Assembly: GCA_038116745.1 (NCBI GenBank)
Contig: JAYODW010000021.1
Coordinates: 16,737-80,736, forward strand
Direction: 5' to 3'
DNA: 64,000 bases
From: JAYODW01 sp038116745
GTDB taxonomy: Bacteria > Pseudomonadota > Gammaproteobacteria > Ga0077536
Below are positions 16,919-25,931 of the stretch, one piece after another. The notes below the pieces were generated by a model. It ran no database searches and was not told where the DNA came from. It worked only from the letters and a program-made list of their open reading frames with translations. The translations under genes and the position numbers were made by a program. How positions within the stretch are numbered: the first letter of the stretch is position 1; each line of letters starts with the position of its first letter.

Positions 16919-18229
16919 TCATCGTTCAGACATTGCACGCTGCCGCGCTCGGAGGACGGGCTTCAACAGATAGTCGAGCACCGTCTTGCGACCCGTCAGA
17001 ATATCGACCTCGGCCAGCATGCCCGGAATGATCGGAAGGTTGTCGCCAAGACTTGATTCATGCGTGCGTACCCGCACGAGGTAGAACGGATTGCCCTCCT
17101 CATCGGTGATCGTGTCTGCGCCGATACTTTCCACCACCGCATCCAGGCCGCCGAATACCAGGAAATCGTAGGCTGAGAACTTGACCGTAGCTTCCTGTCC
17201 TGGGCGCAGAAATCCGATATCTCTCGGCGTGATTCGGGCCTCTAAGAGCAAGGTGTCATCCAAGGGCACAATTTCGATTATTTCTCGACCTGGCAGCACC
17301 ACACCACCCTGGGTGTTGATCAAAAGCCGTTTAATCGTGCCGCGCACGGGCGAACGGACCTCAGTCTGTTTCACCTTGTCCTGAAGTCCGACGCTGCCCT
17401 CGAACAGACTGCTCAGCTCCGCGTTGGCCTCGGCCAGCTCTTTGCGCGTATCGTTGCGGAAGTCCAGTTCGACCTGCTCGCGCTTACGACGGGCCTCCGC
17501 AATTGCAGCCCGGGCCCGGGTGACCTGAGCCGTGGATTGCTCGGTATCACCACGCAGTTTCGAGACATCCCGCTTCAAGCGCAGGATTTCCACCTGCGAC
17601 ACCGCACCACTGGCAACCAGCGGTTCGGTCTGCGCGAGTTCCTGCGCGGCAAGCTCGAAATTGCGCTCCGACTGCTCTTTAAAGGCAACCGCCTCATTTA
17701 GCTCCTGACGGCGCTGCGCCAGCTGCTGGTCGTACACACCGATGGCGCTATCAAGCTCGCGGGTACTGCTCGCGTGAAGGCGCGTTTCAGCAGCCGCGGT
17801 ATCGGGCGCTTCGTCCACCACCTCCGGCGGAATCACGAAGGGCTTCCCCTCGGCGATGGCGGCAAGGCGGGCCGTTTTGGCCAGCAGCGCAAGGTATTGC
17901 GCCCGCTGCTCCCGCAGCGTCGAGATCACACGGGTTGCATCAATACGGACCAGCAACTCGCCAGGCTCGACGACCTGTCCCTCACGCACGAGGATCTCGG
18001 AAACGATGCCGCCGTCCAGGGACTGCACCACCTGAACCTGTCGCGAGGGAACAACGGTCGCCGTCCCGCGCGTGACCACGTCGAGTTCAGCGCGGGAGGC
18101 CCAGAAAACGAGCAACCCCAGCACCAGCGCAGTCACATACAAAAGGAACCGTGCGCGCAGCGGCTCCTGCGCTTTACGGGCAGCCTGGACCTCTCCCTGC
18201 CACGCAGCTGAGTCGTCAACGCCAGCCAT
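16919..18229 (-). CDS. lapC: HlyD-family periplasmic adaptor of the type I secretion system
   Basis: A 436-residue membrane fusion protein. Seen: one N-terminal membrane helix (LLYVTALVLGLLVFWASRAEL); the barrel-sandwich/lipoyl half QVVQSLDGGIVSEILVREGQVVEPGELLVRID; a long alpha-hairpin at about 140-280 rich in Glu, Gln and Arg; the second lipoyl half VRSPVRGTIKRLLINTQGGVV; and a C-terminal beta-barrel ending in ILTGRKTVLDYLLKPVLRA, typical of type I HlyD proteins. Known: it links the ABC exporter to the TolC channel. GGAGG lies about ten bases before the ATG. It follows the ABC exporter gene closely (45 bases from the exporter stop codon) in one operon. Confidence 0.94.
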   Translation of the reverse strand: MAGVDDSAAWQGEVQAARKAQEPLRARFLLYVTALVLGLLVFWASRAELDVVTRGTATVVPSRQVQVVQSLDGGIVSEILVREGQVVEPGELLVRIDATRVISTLREQRAQYLALLAKTARLAAIAEGKPFVIPPEVVDEAPDTAAAETRLHASSTRELDSAIGVYDQQLAQRRQELNEAVAFKEQSERNFELAAQELAQTEPLVASGAVSQVEILRLKRDVSKLRGDTEQSTAQVTRARAAIAEARRKREQVELDFRNDTRKELAEANAELSSLFEGSVGLQDKVKQTEVRSPVRGTIKRLLINTQGGVVLPGREIIEIVPLDDTLLLEARITPRDIGFLRPGQEATVKFSAYDFLVFGGLDAVVESIGADTITDEEGNPFYLVRVRTHESSLGDNLPIIPGMLAEVDILTGRKTVLDYLLKPVLRARQRAMSER

Positions 18230-18274
18230 GCAGCAGGGCCTCCGTCACTGTTTTCGTTGTATCCGGCATATGCC

Positions 18275-20401
18275 TCAGACGCCCTTGCCCACCCGGCCCT
18301 GACGCAGCGCTTCCACGACCTGTTGCTTCGGACCATCGGCCACGACCCGGCCCTGGTCAATCACGATAATGCGGTCCACCAGGTCCATCAGCGCGGTGCG
18401 GTGCGTAATCACCAGCATGGTGCGTTTATCCAGAAACGTGCGCAGCTGCTTCTTAACCGCTTCCTCGGTCGAGTGGTCCATCGAACCGGTTGGCTCGTCG
18501 AACAGCAGAATCGGTGGCGCCTGGATCACAGCCCGCGCGAGCGCGACGCCCTGCCGCTGGCCTCCCGAAAGCGCTGCACCACGTTCACCGACGGCAGCAT
18601 CTATGCCACTGGGATGCGCATTGACGAACTCAGCCAGGCTGGCGACCTCCAGTGCCCGGACAATGTCCTCGTCTTCGACGTGCGGAGCACCCAGGACCAG
18701 GTTATCCCTGAGCGAGCCGTAGAAAAGCATCACGTCCTGGGGCACATACCCGACATTGCGACGCAGCTCGCCGGGGTCGAGCTGGCGCAGATCGATCCCG
18801 TCAATCAGCACCGCCCCGCTGCTTGGCTGGTAAAGGCCCAGCATGAGACGCAGCAGGGTGCTCTTGCCCGAACCGCTGCGCCCCAGGACCGCCACCTTCT
18901 CGCCCGCCGCAATGCGGAAACTGACGCCTTTCAGCGCACTCAAGTCAGTTCCCGGGTAACAGAAACTGACGTCGCGAAACTCGATATTCCCATCGAACGT
19001 CTGCCGGCTGAGGAAATGGCCACCGGCCGGTCGTTCGATCGGGCTGCGCATGGTGTCCTCAAGTCCGCTCAGAGCTGTGCGGGCTGTCTGGTACTGGGTC
19101 ATCAAGCCCGCGATCTGCCCCAGCGGAGCCATTGCACGGCCCGTCAGCATCGAACAGGCAATCAACCCGCCCAGGGAAAGCTCGCGCTCAGCGATAAGGT
19201 AGACGCCAACGATCACCACTGACACGTAGGTCAGCTGGAAGCACAGCTGGGCAAAATTCACCGTCGACGTTGACAACAGCCGTTGACGGGTGGCCGTTCT
19301 GGCCAGATGTTCAGCGCTGCTTTCCCAACGATGCTGCATCACGCCTTCGGCGCTCAAGGTCTTCACCGTTTCCAGGCCGATCAGGCTCTCAATCAACGTC
19401 GCGTTACGCATTGCGCCAGCACGCTGCGTCGTCTCGGCCTCGGCATGGATACGCGCCGCGGTGATCAGGTTGACCAACAGCACCAGCACCATAGCCACGA
19501 CCACGGGCGCGACCATGAGTTTCGCGATCCAGGCAATCACGATCAGGAACAGAACGACGAAGGGCAGGTCAATAAAGGCCGTGATGGCGGCCGAGGTAAT
19601 GAAGTCCCGCACAGCTTCAAACGAGCGCAGGTTAGCCGCGAAAGAGCCCGCCGAGGCCGGGCGGGATTCGAGGCGCATCCCCAGCACATGCTCCATGATC
19701 TGGGAGGAGACCTTGATGTCCACGCGCTTGCTTGCGAGGTCGAGGAAATAACCGCGCAACGAACGCAGCAGAAAATCGGCCACCAGAACAATGCCGAGGC
19801 CGGTGGAGAGGACCCAGAGCGTGTCCAACGCGTTGTTCGGCACCACGCGGTCATAGACATTCATGACGAACAGCGGCAGGGCTATCGCGAACAGATTGAC
19901 CAGGGCCGCCGCGACGATGACATCGCGATACAGCGGCAGGTTTTCCCGCATTGCGCCCCAAAACCAATGGCGCTCAGCGCCATCGCGAAGCGCCGGCGCG
20001 CGCGCGTCAAATTCGAATTCCGGCTCAAGCATAGCGGCCGAACCGCTGTACTCGCGCGCGAGCTTTTCCACCGCCACTTTCCGGGGCGCCTTCCCGGCGT
20101 GAGCAACACGTGCCTGCTTCCCGTCGCTGTCGAGCAGAACGCAGGCGGTACGCTCATTCAGGAACAGTATCGCCGGCAGGTCGTCCCGACTGAATTCGCT
20201 GAGCGGCTTATCGACCAGGGAGACTTTCAGCCCCGCCCGCACGGCTGCTCTGGCCAGAAGAGCAGGGCTGAGAGCAGTTTCCACCAGCGGCAGACCAGCG
20301 ATCAGGCCCGCCCGGGAGACCTGTCTCCCGTGTGACCTGGCGACATAAACCAGGGCTTCCAGCAGCGGGTCGTTGCTCGCTCCTTCCGCGCCTGCGTTCA
20401 T
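18275..20401 (-). CDS. lapB: Type I secretion ABC exporter (LapB-type, C39-like domain)
   Basis: A 708-residue ABC permease/ATPase. Seen: an N-terminal C39-like domain without the catalytic cysteine (DPLLEALVYVARSHGRQVS and DLPAILFLNERTACVLL); six membrane helices at about 150-410, with the FVMNVYDRVVPNNALDTLWVLSTG segment typical of LapB/HlyB exporters; and an ATPase domain with Walker A GRSGSGKST, Q-loop GYVPQDVMLFYGSLRDNLVLG, signature LSGGQRQ, Walker B ILLFDEPTGSMD and switch HRTALM. ATG at 20401 is chosen because AGGAG precedes it; an upstream ATG at 20476 would add 25 unlike residues. Known: the C39-like domain binds the substrate without cutting it. It energises export of the adhesin. 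Confidence 0.94.
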   Translation of the reverse strand: MNAGAEGASNDPLLEALVYVARSHGRQVSRAGLIAGLPLVETALSPALLARAAVRAGLKVSLVDKPLSEFSRDDLPAILFLNERTACVLLDSDGKQARVAHAGKAPRKVAVEKLAREYSGSAAMLEPEFEFDARAPALRDGAERHWFWGAMRENLPLYRDVIVAAALVNLFAIALPLFVMNVYDRVVPNNALDTLWVLSTGLGIVLVADFLLRSLRGYFLDLASKRVDIKVSSQIMEHVLGMRLESRPASAGSFAANLRSFEAVRDFITSAAITAFIDLPFVVLFLIVIAWIAKLMVAPVVVAMVLVLLVNLITAARIHAEAETTQRAGAMRNATLIESLIGLETVKTLSAEGVMQHRWESSAEHLARTATRQRLLSTSTVNFAQLCFQLTYVSVVIVGVYLIAERELSLGGLIACSMLTGRAMAPLGQIAGLMTQYQTARTALSGLEDTMRSPIERPAGGHFLSRQTFDGNIEFRDVSFCYPGTDLSALKGVSFRIAAGEKVAVLGRSGSGKSTLLRLMLGLYQPSSGAVLIDGIDLRQLDPGELRRNVGYVPQDVMLFYGSLRDNLVLGAPHVEDEDIVRALEVASLAEFVNAHPSGIDAAVGERGAALSGGQRQGVALARAVIQAPPILLFDEPTGSMDHSTEEAVKKQLRTFLDKRTMLVITHRTALMDLVDRIIVIDQGRVVADGPKQQVVEALRQGRVGKGV

Positions 20402-20558
20402 CGAGCTCTCCTGCCTTTTGGCACCTTGCCACTCATCACATCGGACATCCGAACTGGGCTGCAAGCGTGCGATCACTAAGCAGAAATTATAACCTCAATC
20501 TTTGAGATCCCGCTCTGGCGGCACGCGCTGCGGAGGTCAGAGCAGGCTCGCTTAAAAA

Positions 20559-21143
20559 TCACGACAACGCATCCAGCGCGCCACGGAAACGCCCTTGCAG
20601 CACGGCTCCTTCGCGCAGCGGCGCCTCCATCGGCGCGGGTTCCGGGCGCACCTTGATCGCAGCGAAGGCGGGACCTTCGCCTCTGTGCATCTGCCCTACA
20701 AAGGCGTGCAGCGCGGGCAGATCCGACACCTCAGAGCAGTACGGAATGCCGACACCAGCGGCAACGGCGGCCAGGTCAGTGCGCCCGGCGGTATGTGATA
20801 GCTGACCACCGGTTTCGCCGTAGCGCTGGTTGTCAATCACGGCGATCGCGAGATTCTCGGGCTGCTGGTCCCCGACAACGGCAAGAGAGCCGAGCCCCAT
20901 CAGCATTTCGCCGTCGCCCGTGAGCACCAGGACCTGCCGATCAGGCCTGGCAAGCGCCAGACCAAGTCCCGTCGAGACAGCAAGCCCCATCCCTCCCCAG
21001 AGGTAGAAATTCAGCGGCGTATCGCCGGCCGCAGCCAGATCCCAGGTTGTGCCGCCAAGACCGCTCACAACCAGCAGCTCGCCGCGCTCTCGCAGCAGCT
21101 CGGCAACCACGGTACGGCGGTCGAGTGTCGGGTGTCCGTTCAT
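20559..21143 (-). CDS. TPP-dependent decarboxylase, C-terminal (beta) subunit
   Basis: The pyrophosphate-binding half of a thiamine diphosphate enzyme, 194 residues. Seen: GDGEMLMGLGSLAVVGDQQPENLAIAVIDNQRYGE, the GDG-x(about 25)-NQ/NN TPP and magnesium motif, and YLWGGMGLAVSTGLGLALARP before it. The split layout and sequence resemble the beta subunit of sulfopyruvate or phosphonopyruvate decarboxylase. It overlaps the alpha subunit gene by ATGA, so the two are translationally coupled. Known: such enzymes decarboxylate 3-sulfo- or 3-phosphonopyruvate to the aldehyde. No phosphonate or sulfolactate gene lies near, so the substrate is open. Confidence 0.84.
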   Translation of the reverse strand: MNGHPTLDRRTVVAELLRERGELLVVSGLGGTTWDLAAAGDTPLNFYLWGGMGLAVSTGLGLALARPDRQVLVLTGDGEMLMGLGSLAVVGDQQPENLAIAVIDNQRYGETGGQLSHTAGRTDLAAVAAGVGIPYCSEVSDLPALHAFVGQMHRGEGPAFAAIKVRPEPAPMEAPLREGAVLQGRFRGALDALS

Positions 21144-21676
21144 TTAAAGACTTTGGCGCCAATCAGGCGCTGACTGATGAGGACCGCTACACGGACTTGC
21201 CCCAGAAACGCGTGGTCTGCGGCTGCTGCCACCGTCGCAAACGCGGCTTCGCCGTCGTCCAGGCGTATCAGACTGATCCCCATATCGTGCAGCATTCCCG
21301 GGACCAGGCGTCCCATCGGAACCTGCCAGGGGTTGGCTTCGCCCCATTCGCCACGCATGGTAATCAGCATCAACAGAGGGAAACCGCACGCCTGGGCGAG
21401 CGAAGCGATCGCGTTGACGCAATTGCCAACCCCGCTGGACTGCATCAGCAGCGCTGACCGCTGACCGCCAAGCCATGCCCCGGCACTGAGGCCGATGCCC
21501 TCTTCCTCGCTGGTGAGCGCCACGGCGTGAATCGAACTATCTTCCCGCACCTGGTTTATCAGCGCACTATGCCCTGCGTCGGGTACATAACTGACCTGAC
21601 GCACCCGCGCTTCGACCAGGGCGCGATACACTGCGCCTGTCCACGGTGGGTTAGCGCGGTTCAATGCACCACCCAA
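21140..21676 (-). CDS. TPP-dependent decarboxylase, N-terminal (alpha) subunit
   Basis: The PYR half of the same thiamine diphosphate enzyme, 178 residues. Seen: VSYVPDAGHSALINQV at the start of the fold and a conserved glutamate segment VALTSEEEGIGLSAGAWLGGQRSALLMQSSGVGN, whose Glu activates the TPP ring in this family. This resembles ComD-type sulfopyruvate decarboxylase alpha subunits. The first codon appears to be GTG at 21676; no strong ribosome site is seen, so a downstream start such as TTG is possible. The stop codon overlaps the start of the beta subunit gene. Confidence 0.82.
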   Translation of the reverse strand: MGGALNRANPPWTGAVYRALVEARVRQVSYVPDAGHSALINQVREDSSIHAVALTSEEEGIGLSAGAWLGGQRSALLMQSSGVGNCVNAIASLAQACGFPLLMLITMRGEWGEANPWQVPMGRLVPGMLHDMGISLIRLDDGEAAFATVAAAADHAFLGQVRVAVLISQRLIGAKVFK

Positions 21677-21697
21677 GCGTCCCGTGGGCAGGACGCA

Positions 21698-21886
21698 ATG
21701 AAAAAAACATCTTTTTTATTCGCTGCAGGCATAGGGAGAGCTGTCGCAGTTAACGCAATGATGCCCCGGATACCCGTGGATAATAACGGAGCGATGACCG
21801 GCCTTTTACACTTAGATCTTCGTTTCCCTGTATCGTCATTCCAAAACGATCTTAAAAGCCCCAGAAGTGAATCGCACTCAGCCTGA
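21698..21886 (+). CDS. Possible small or degenerate exported ORF
   Basis: An ATG at 21698 with AGGA five bases upstream opens a 62-codon frame starting MKKTSFLFAAGIG, which looks like the first half of a signal peptide. The rest has no hydrophobic core or known motif. It lies in the AT-richer 255-base divergent region between the TPP decarboxylase genes and the MlaC-like gene. It may be a decayed gene remnant or chance. Confidence 0.2.
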   Translation: MKKTSFLFAAGIGRAVAVNAMMPRIPVDNNGAMTGLLHLDLRFPVSSFQNDLKSPRSESHSA

Positions 21887-21931
21887 CCCTGCACACCGGC
21901 GCCGCGCATTCGCCGGGCCACCACCGATCCG

Positions 21932-22546
21932 ATGCGCCTGAACGTCGTCCGGCTGGCTACAGCCATGCTGACTTTGTGTGCGCTCGGGCCTTCACTTGCT
22001 ACGAGTACCGAAACCCAGCCGATCGACGTTCTACGAAGCCAGGTAGAGCGCGCCATCACTCTCCTGAAGACACCAGAGACCGATACGGGCGCTGCGCGTA
22101 CCGAGCAACGCGAGCAATTGTGCGCTCTGGCTGAGGAAATGTTCGACATCCGTACCTTTTCCCGCCTGGTCCTGATGAGCAGCTGGCAGGACTTTGAGGC
22201 CGCGCAGCAGGCGCAGTTCGTCGAGGTGTTCTCCGACTTCCTCTGCCGCTACTACATTTCGCGGCTGCAGCTCTATTACGCGGGTGAGTCGGTGACGTTC
22301 GTCGCGCAGGAGATGAAGTCTCCGACCCGTGCCATTGTTTCGGTTGTGCTGCACTGGCAGTCGATGGATATCCCGGTGGAGGTGCGCATGGTGAAACGTG
22401 ACGAGCAATGGCGCGCGTTTGACCTTGCGGTGAGCGGGATCAGCGCGGTGCTGGTATACCGCGCGCAGTTTCAGCCCATACTGCTGCGCGAAAGTCCCCA
22501 GTTTCTTATTGAGACCCTGCGACAACGCATTGCGGAGCAGGGCTGA
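21932..22546 (+). CDS. MlaC/Ttg2D-family periplasmic phospholipid-binding protein
   Basis: A 204-residue exported protein. Seen: a signal peptide (RLATAMLTLCALGPSLATS) and the family's helix-rich body, with EMFDIRTFSRLVLMSSWQDFEAAQQAQFVEVFSDFLCRYYISRL, matching the FD-x-x-x-(M/L)-(A/S)-x-x-x-L-G-x-x-W-x-x-(A/L)-x-x-x-(Q/E)-x-x-x-F pattern of MlaC/ABC-type toluene tolerance proteins. Known: MlaC shuttles phospholipid or related lipid between the membranes. No MlaBDEF genes are beside it. It is followed ten bases later by an SDR and then by a P450, so it might carry a hydrophobic substrate of that group instead. No clear ribosome site precedes the ATG. Confidence 0.78.
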   Translation: MRLNVVRLATAMLTLCALGPSLATSTETQPIDVLRSQVERAITLLKTPETDTGAARTEQREQLCALAEEMFDIRTFSRLVLMSSWQDFEAAQQAQFVEVFSDFLCRYYISRLQLYYAGESVTFVAQEMKSPTRAIVSVVLHWQSMDIPVEVRMVKRDEQWRAFDLAVSGISAVLVYRAQFQPILLRESPQFLIETLRQRIAEQG

Positions 22547-22556
22547 AGGAGTCTCG

Positions 22557-23330
22557 ATGTCTGTCTCAGCCTCTTCGGACACACGCGTGGCACTGGTCAC
22601 CGGAGGCTCACGGGGGATCGGCCGCGCCATCGCACTGCGCCTCGCTGCAGATGGCTGCAGAGTCGCCCTCAGCTATGCCGCCAGTGAAGATGCCGCGACG
22701 GAGGTCGTCAATTCCATCGCAGAGTGCGGCGGCGAGTCTGCTGCGTTCCACGCAGACCTCGCGCAGGCAGGATCTGCGCGCGCACTTTTTGCCGCCGCGC
22801 TGGAGCGCTTCGGGCAGGTCGATATCCTCGTCAACAACGCCGGCATGTCGTCGAACAGCGCGCTCATCGCCGAAACGCCGGAAGCCCTGTGGCGCGACAT
22901 GTTCGCCCTCAATCTCAACGCGGTTTTCTACATGCTGCAGCAGGCAATCCCGCACATGCGCGAGCGCGGTGGCGGGCATATCGTCAATCTCTCGTCTAAC
23001 GTGACCCGGCGTATGCCGCCTAATTTCGGCGCCTACGCCATCTCGAAATACGCCGTGGAGGCGCTCACCCAGATAACCGCTAAGGAAGAAGGCGCCAGGG
23101 GGATACGGGTCAACGCGATCGCACCCGGACCAATCATGACCGACATGCTTGCCGGTCTGCTGGACAACATGGGTCCTGAGCGTGCGCAGGCATTCGTCGA
23201 CTCAGTCCCGCTGGGACGGACGGGCACGCCAGAGGAAATCGCGGGCATGGTTGCGATGCTGGTTTCAGATGTCGCCAGCTACGTGACGGGCCAGATTATT
23301 TACGTGAACGGCGGCGGCCCGGGCGGGTAA
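22557..23330 (+). CDS. SDR-family oxidoreductase
   Basis: A classical short-chain dehydrogenase/reductase of 257 residues. Seen: the NAD(P)-binding TGGSRGIG near residue 16, NNAG, the catalytic serine in VNLSSNVT, YAISKYA giving the YxxxK pair, and the C-terminal YVTGQIIYVNGGG. The Arg in SRG and the RVALSYA segment favour NADP(H), as in FabG-like ketoreductases. AAGGAG before ATG 22557 sets the start. It lies in a plus-strand group with the MlaC-like gene upstream and a P450 34 bases downstream, so it may oxidise an alcohol made by the P450. That pathway link is inference. Confidence 0.9.
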   Translation: MSVSASSDTRVALVTGGSRGIGRAIALRLAADGCRVALSYAASEDAATEVVNSIAECGGESAAFHADLAQAGSARALFAAALERFGQVDILVNNAGMSSNSALIAETPEALWRDMFALNLNAVFYMLQQAIPHMRERGGGHIVNLSSNVTRRMPPNFGAYAISKYAVEALTQITAKEEGARGIRVNAIAPGPIMTDMLAGLLDNMGPERAQAFVDSVPLGRTGTPEEIAGMVAMLVSDVASYVTGQIIYVNGGGPGG

Positions 23331-23364
23331 GCACGGTGTTCAGGGTTCAAAGGCACGAAAGGCC

Positions 23365-24777
23365 GTGAAAAAAACACTGAAGGACCTGCCCGGACCTGCC
23401 GGCCTGCCGCTGCTCGGCAACCTGCATCAGCTCGATCTACCGCAGCTGCATCAGCAGCTGGAAAACTGGGCACACGAGTTCGGGCCGGTTTATAGATTCC
23501 GCATCGGGCCGCGCGAGCGGGTTTGCATATCTGACAACGACCTCATCAACACCATGCTGCGCGAACGCCCGGAGCGCTATCGACGCCCGCGAACGAACGA
23601 GGCCATCGTCGCGGAGATGGGGATCAACGGCGTTTTCTCGCAGGACGGAGATGCCTGGCGCCGCCAACGCGGCATCATCGCGCAGGCGCTCAACCCGGCT
23701 CATCTGGCGCAGTTCTACCCCACCCTGCGCTTGACCACCGAGAGACTGCTCGGGCGCTGGATCCGCGCGGCTGAAAGCGGTGAGACGGTCGACCTGTGTC
23801 GTGACCTCATGCGCTACACCGTGGACGTCACAGCGCACCTCGCTTTCGGTGAGGACGTCAATACGCTCGAAACCGACGGCCCCGTAGTCCAACAGCATCT
23901 GGACAAAGTGTTCCCGACGCTTTTCAAGCGGATCCTCGCGCCGTTCCCGCTGTGGCGGTACTGGCGCACCCAGGCTGACCGCGAGCTCGAAACCGCGCTG
24001 CGAGAGATCCGTCAGACCGTGCTCGGACTGATCGAAAAGTGCCGCGAACGCATGCAGGCAGATCCAGAGCGCTACACGCAACCGGCCAACTTTCTCGAAG
24101 CGATCATCGCCGCCCAGGCGGCCGAGGGTACTGAATTCACCGACGATGAGATCTACGCCAACGTCGTCACGCTGCTGCTGGCCGGTGAGGACACCACGGC
24201 GAATACCACCGCGTGGGCCGTCAAGTTTCTGATTGAACACCCGGTACTTGCCGCTGAGCTCCGCGCCGAGGCCGATGCAACGCTGGGCGAAGAACGCGTT
24301 CCGACCCAGCTGGCCCAGGTGCGCACTCTCGACCGAACGGAAGCATTTGCGATGGAAACCATGCGCTTCAAACCGGTCGCGCCCCTGCTCGCGCTTGAGC
24401 CCAAGGAAGACGTCGATCTGCTGGGCTATCGAATCCCGGCCGGCACGACCGTACTGACGCTGTTCCGAGTGAATGCCCTCAACGAACGCTACTTCGGCGA
24501 TGCGGCGCGATTTGATCCGTCGCGCTGGCTCGCGGCCGAAACAGCCGCCAATCGAGCTCATGAGCCGCGCGCATTCCTGCCGTTCGGTTCAGGACCCCGC
24601 TTCTGCCCGGGGCGCGGTCTGGCGCTGCTCGAAATCAAAGCGGTGCTGGCGATGATCTGCCGCAATTTCGATGTCGCGCTGGCTGAGCCGAATGCGGAAA
24701 TCTGCGAACGCCTGAGTTTTACCATGCTGCCAGAGCATCTCGACGTTTGCTTTGCCTTGCGTGCCGCGGACGGTTAG
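23365..24777 (+). CDS. Cytochrome P450
   Basis: A 470-residue P450 monooxygenase. Seen: a Pro-rich start (LPGPAGLPLLGN), the C-helix WRRQR, the I-helix oxygen-activation motif AGEDTT (273-278), the ExxR pair ETMR (331-334), a PERF-like FDPSRW, and the heme loop FGSGPRFCPGR with ligand Cys414. No N-terminal membrane anchor is seen, so it is probably soluble. The start is GTG at 23365. The style is close to CYP4/CYP102-like fatty acid or alkane hydroxylases, but the family cannot be fixed by eye. Redox partners are not in the window. It is cotranscribed with the SDR upstream and converges on the EamA gene. Confidence 0.93.
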   Translation: MKKTLKDLPGPAGLPLLGNLHQLDLPQLHQQLENWAHEFGPVYRFRIGPRERVCISDNDLINTMLRERPERYRRPRTNEAIVAEMGINGVFSQDGDAWRRQRGIIAQALNPAHLAQFYPTLRLTTERLLGRWIRAAESGETVDLCRDLMRYTVDVTAHLAFGEDVNTLETDGPVVQQHLDKVFPTLFKRILAPFPLWRYWRTQADRELETALREIRQTVLGLIEKCRERMQADPERYTQPANFLEAIIAAQAAEGTEFTDDEIYANVVTLLLAGEDTTANTTAWAVKFLIEHPVLAAELRAEADATLGEERVPTQLAQVRTLDRTEAFAMETMRFKPVAPLLALEPKEDVDLLGYRIPAGTTVLTLFRVNALNERYFGDAARFDPSRWLAAETAANRAHEPRAFLPFGSGPRFCPGRGLALLEIKAVLAMICRNFDVALAEPNAEICERLSFTMLPEHLDVCFALRAADG

Positions 24778-24782
24778 GAGTT

Positions 24783-25706
24783 TCAGGTCCGCGCTCGCGC
24801 CGGGGATGTGACGACCAGGGAAACGCCGACGCAGATCAGGACCGCGCCGATGAGGTGATAGGCGTGCAGGGATTCATCGAGAAGCGTGACGGCGAGCCCG
24901 GTGCCGAAAAGCGGCAGCAGATTCAGAAAAATCGATGCCCTGCTGGGCCCAACAACGCCCATCGCAATATTCCACATCGTGGTCGCAACGACTGTTGGCA
25001 CCAGCCCCATATAAACAATGGCAGCAAGCAGTCGGGGCTCGAATGTCACTGGCGCGACATGCCAGCTTTCCAGCGCATAAAACGGCGACAGCACCACCAG
25101 ACCACTCAGCGCCGTAACGTACATGACCAGGGTTGGGGGTAACCCTCCCAGCCAGCGATGTAAGTTAACGGAGTAGCCGGCGTAGCAGACCACCGCCATC
25201 AACACCAGCAGATCACCCAGATTGAATGACAGGCTGCGCAGCACCCCGACGTCCATGCGCAGAACCATCGCGAGGATCCCTGCGCCCGCGGCGGCGGCCC
25301 CGAGCAGCTGTCGCCCTGACAGGCGTTCCCTGAGCACCAGCCAGGCCGCAAGCATGGTGACAATCGGTTGCGTTGCGCTGACCAGAACCGCATTGGTCGC
25401 CGCAGTGAACTGCACCGACCACACGAGCAGTGTGCTGCCACCGGCCATGAATATCCCGAGCAGAAGAATCCGACCAAGGCGCTCGCCCAGGGTTGATCGA
25501 TGTTGCCACAGGGCCAGTCCGGCGATTGGTGTCAGCAGGCAGCAGGCGGCCACCCATCGCCAGAACGAAAACCCCACCGGGTGCGCCAGCTCGTGAACGC
25601 TGCGCGCCACGATCACTCCGCTCGACCAGAGGACCATGACAACAACGAGCATGCTGAACGCGAGTGGTTCGCCGGGCGCGCGGCGCGCGCTGTCGTGCAG
25701 CAACAT
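24783..25706 (-). CDS. EamA/DMT-family transporter
   Basis: A 307-residue inner-membrane protein with about ten hydrophobic helices in two EamA halves. Seen: the first half around FSMLVVVMVLWSSGVIVARSV and the second around NLGDLLVLMAVVCYAGYSVNLHRWLGGLP, with the typical ASIFLNLLPLFGTGLAVTLLDESLHAYHLIGAVLICVGV ending. Known: DMT proteins export amino acids or other small metabolites. The substrate is unknown. It converges on the P450 gene with only five bases between stops. Confidence 0.9.
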   Translation of the reverse strand: MLLHDSARRAPGEPLAFSMLVVVMVLWSSGVIVARSVHELAHPVGFSFWRWVAACCLLTPIAGLALWQHRSTLGERLGRILLLGIFMAGGSTLLVWSVQFTAATNAVLVSATQPIVTMLAAWLVLRERLSGRQLLGAAAAGAGILAMVLRMDVGVLRSLSFNLGDLLVLMAVVCYAGYSVNLHRWLGGLPPTLVMYVTALSGLVVLSPFYALESWHVAPVTFEPRLLAAIVYMGLVPTVVATTMWNIAMGVVGPSRASIFLNLLPLFGTGLAVTLLDESLHAYHLIGAVLICVGVSLVVTSPARART

Positions 25707-25931
25707 TCAGACTCCGGACTCAGGAGGACAATCGACAGGTGCGCTGGCGCTCTGCCGGCGGATGCCGCAGTGTAAACGGCGCCCATACAATCTGCGCGCG
25801 CCCATCAGGCAGAAAGTCTTGCTCTTGACGCCCTGCCCTGCCTGCTGGGTAAATGTCCGCGCGGGGCTGCGCGATCACGCCAGCGGTAGAACATTCAATA
25901 CGGCGCCATAGCCGTGCGAAAAGGAGACAGC

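Noticed and set aside
18257..20335. Two long plus-strand open frames (321 and 350 codons) over the ABC exporter gene
   Set aside because: They lie fully antisense to the well-supported exporter, have no recognisable motif and arise from GC-rich codon bias. Not genes.
23437..24561. A 374-codon minus-strand frame within the P450 gene
   Set aside because: Antisense shadow of a clear P450; no motif.
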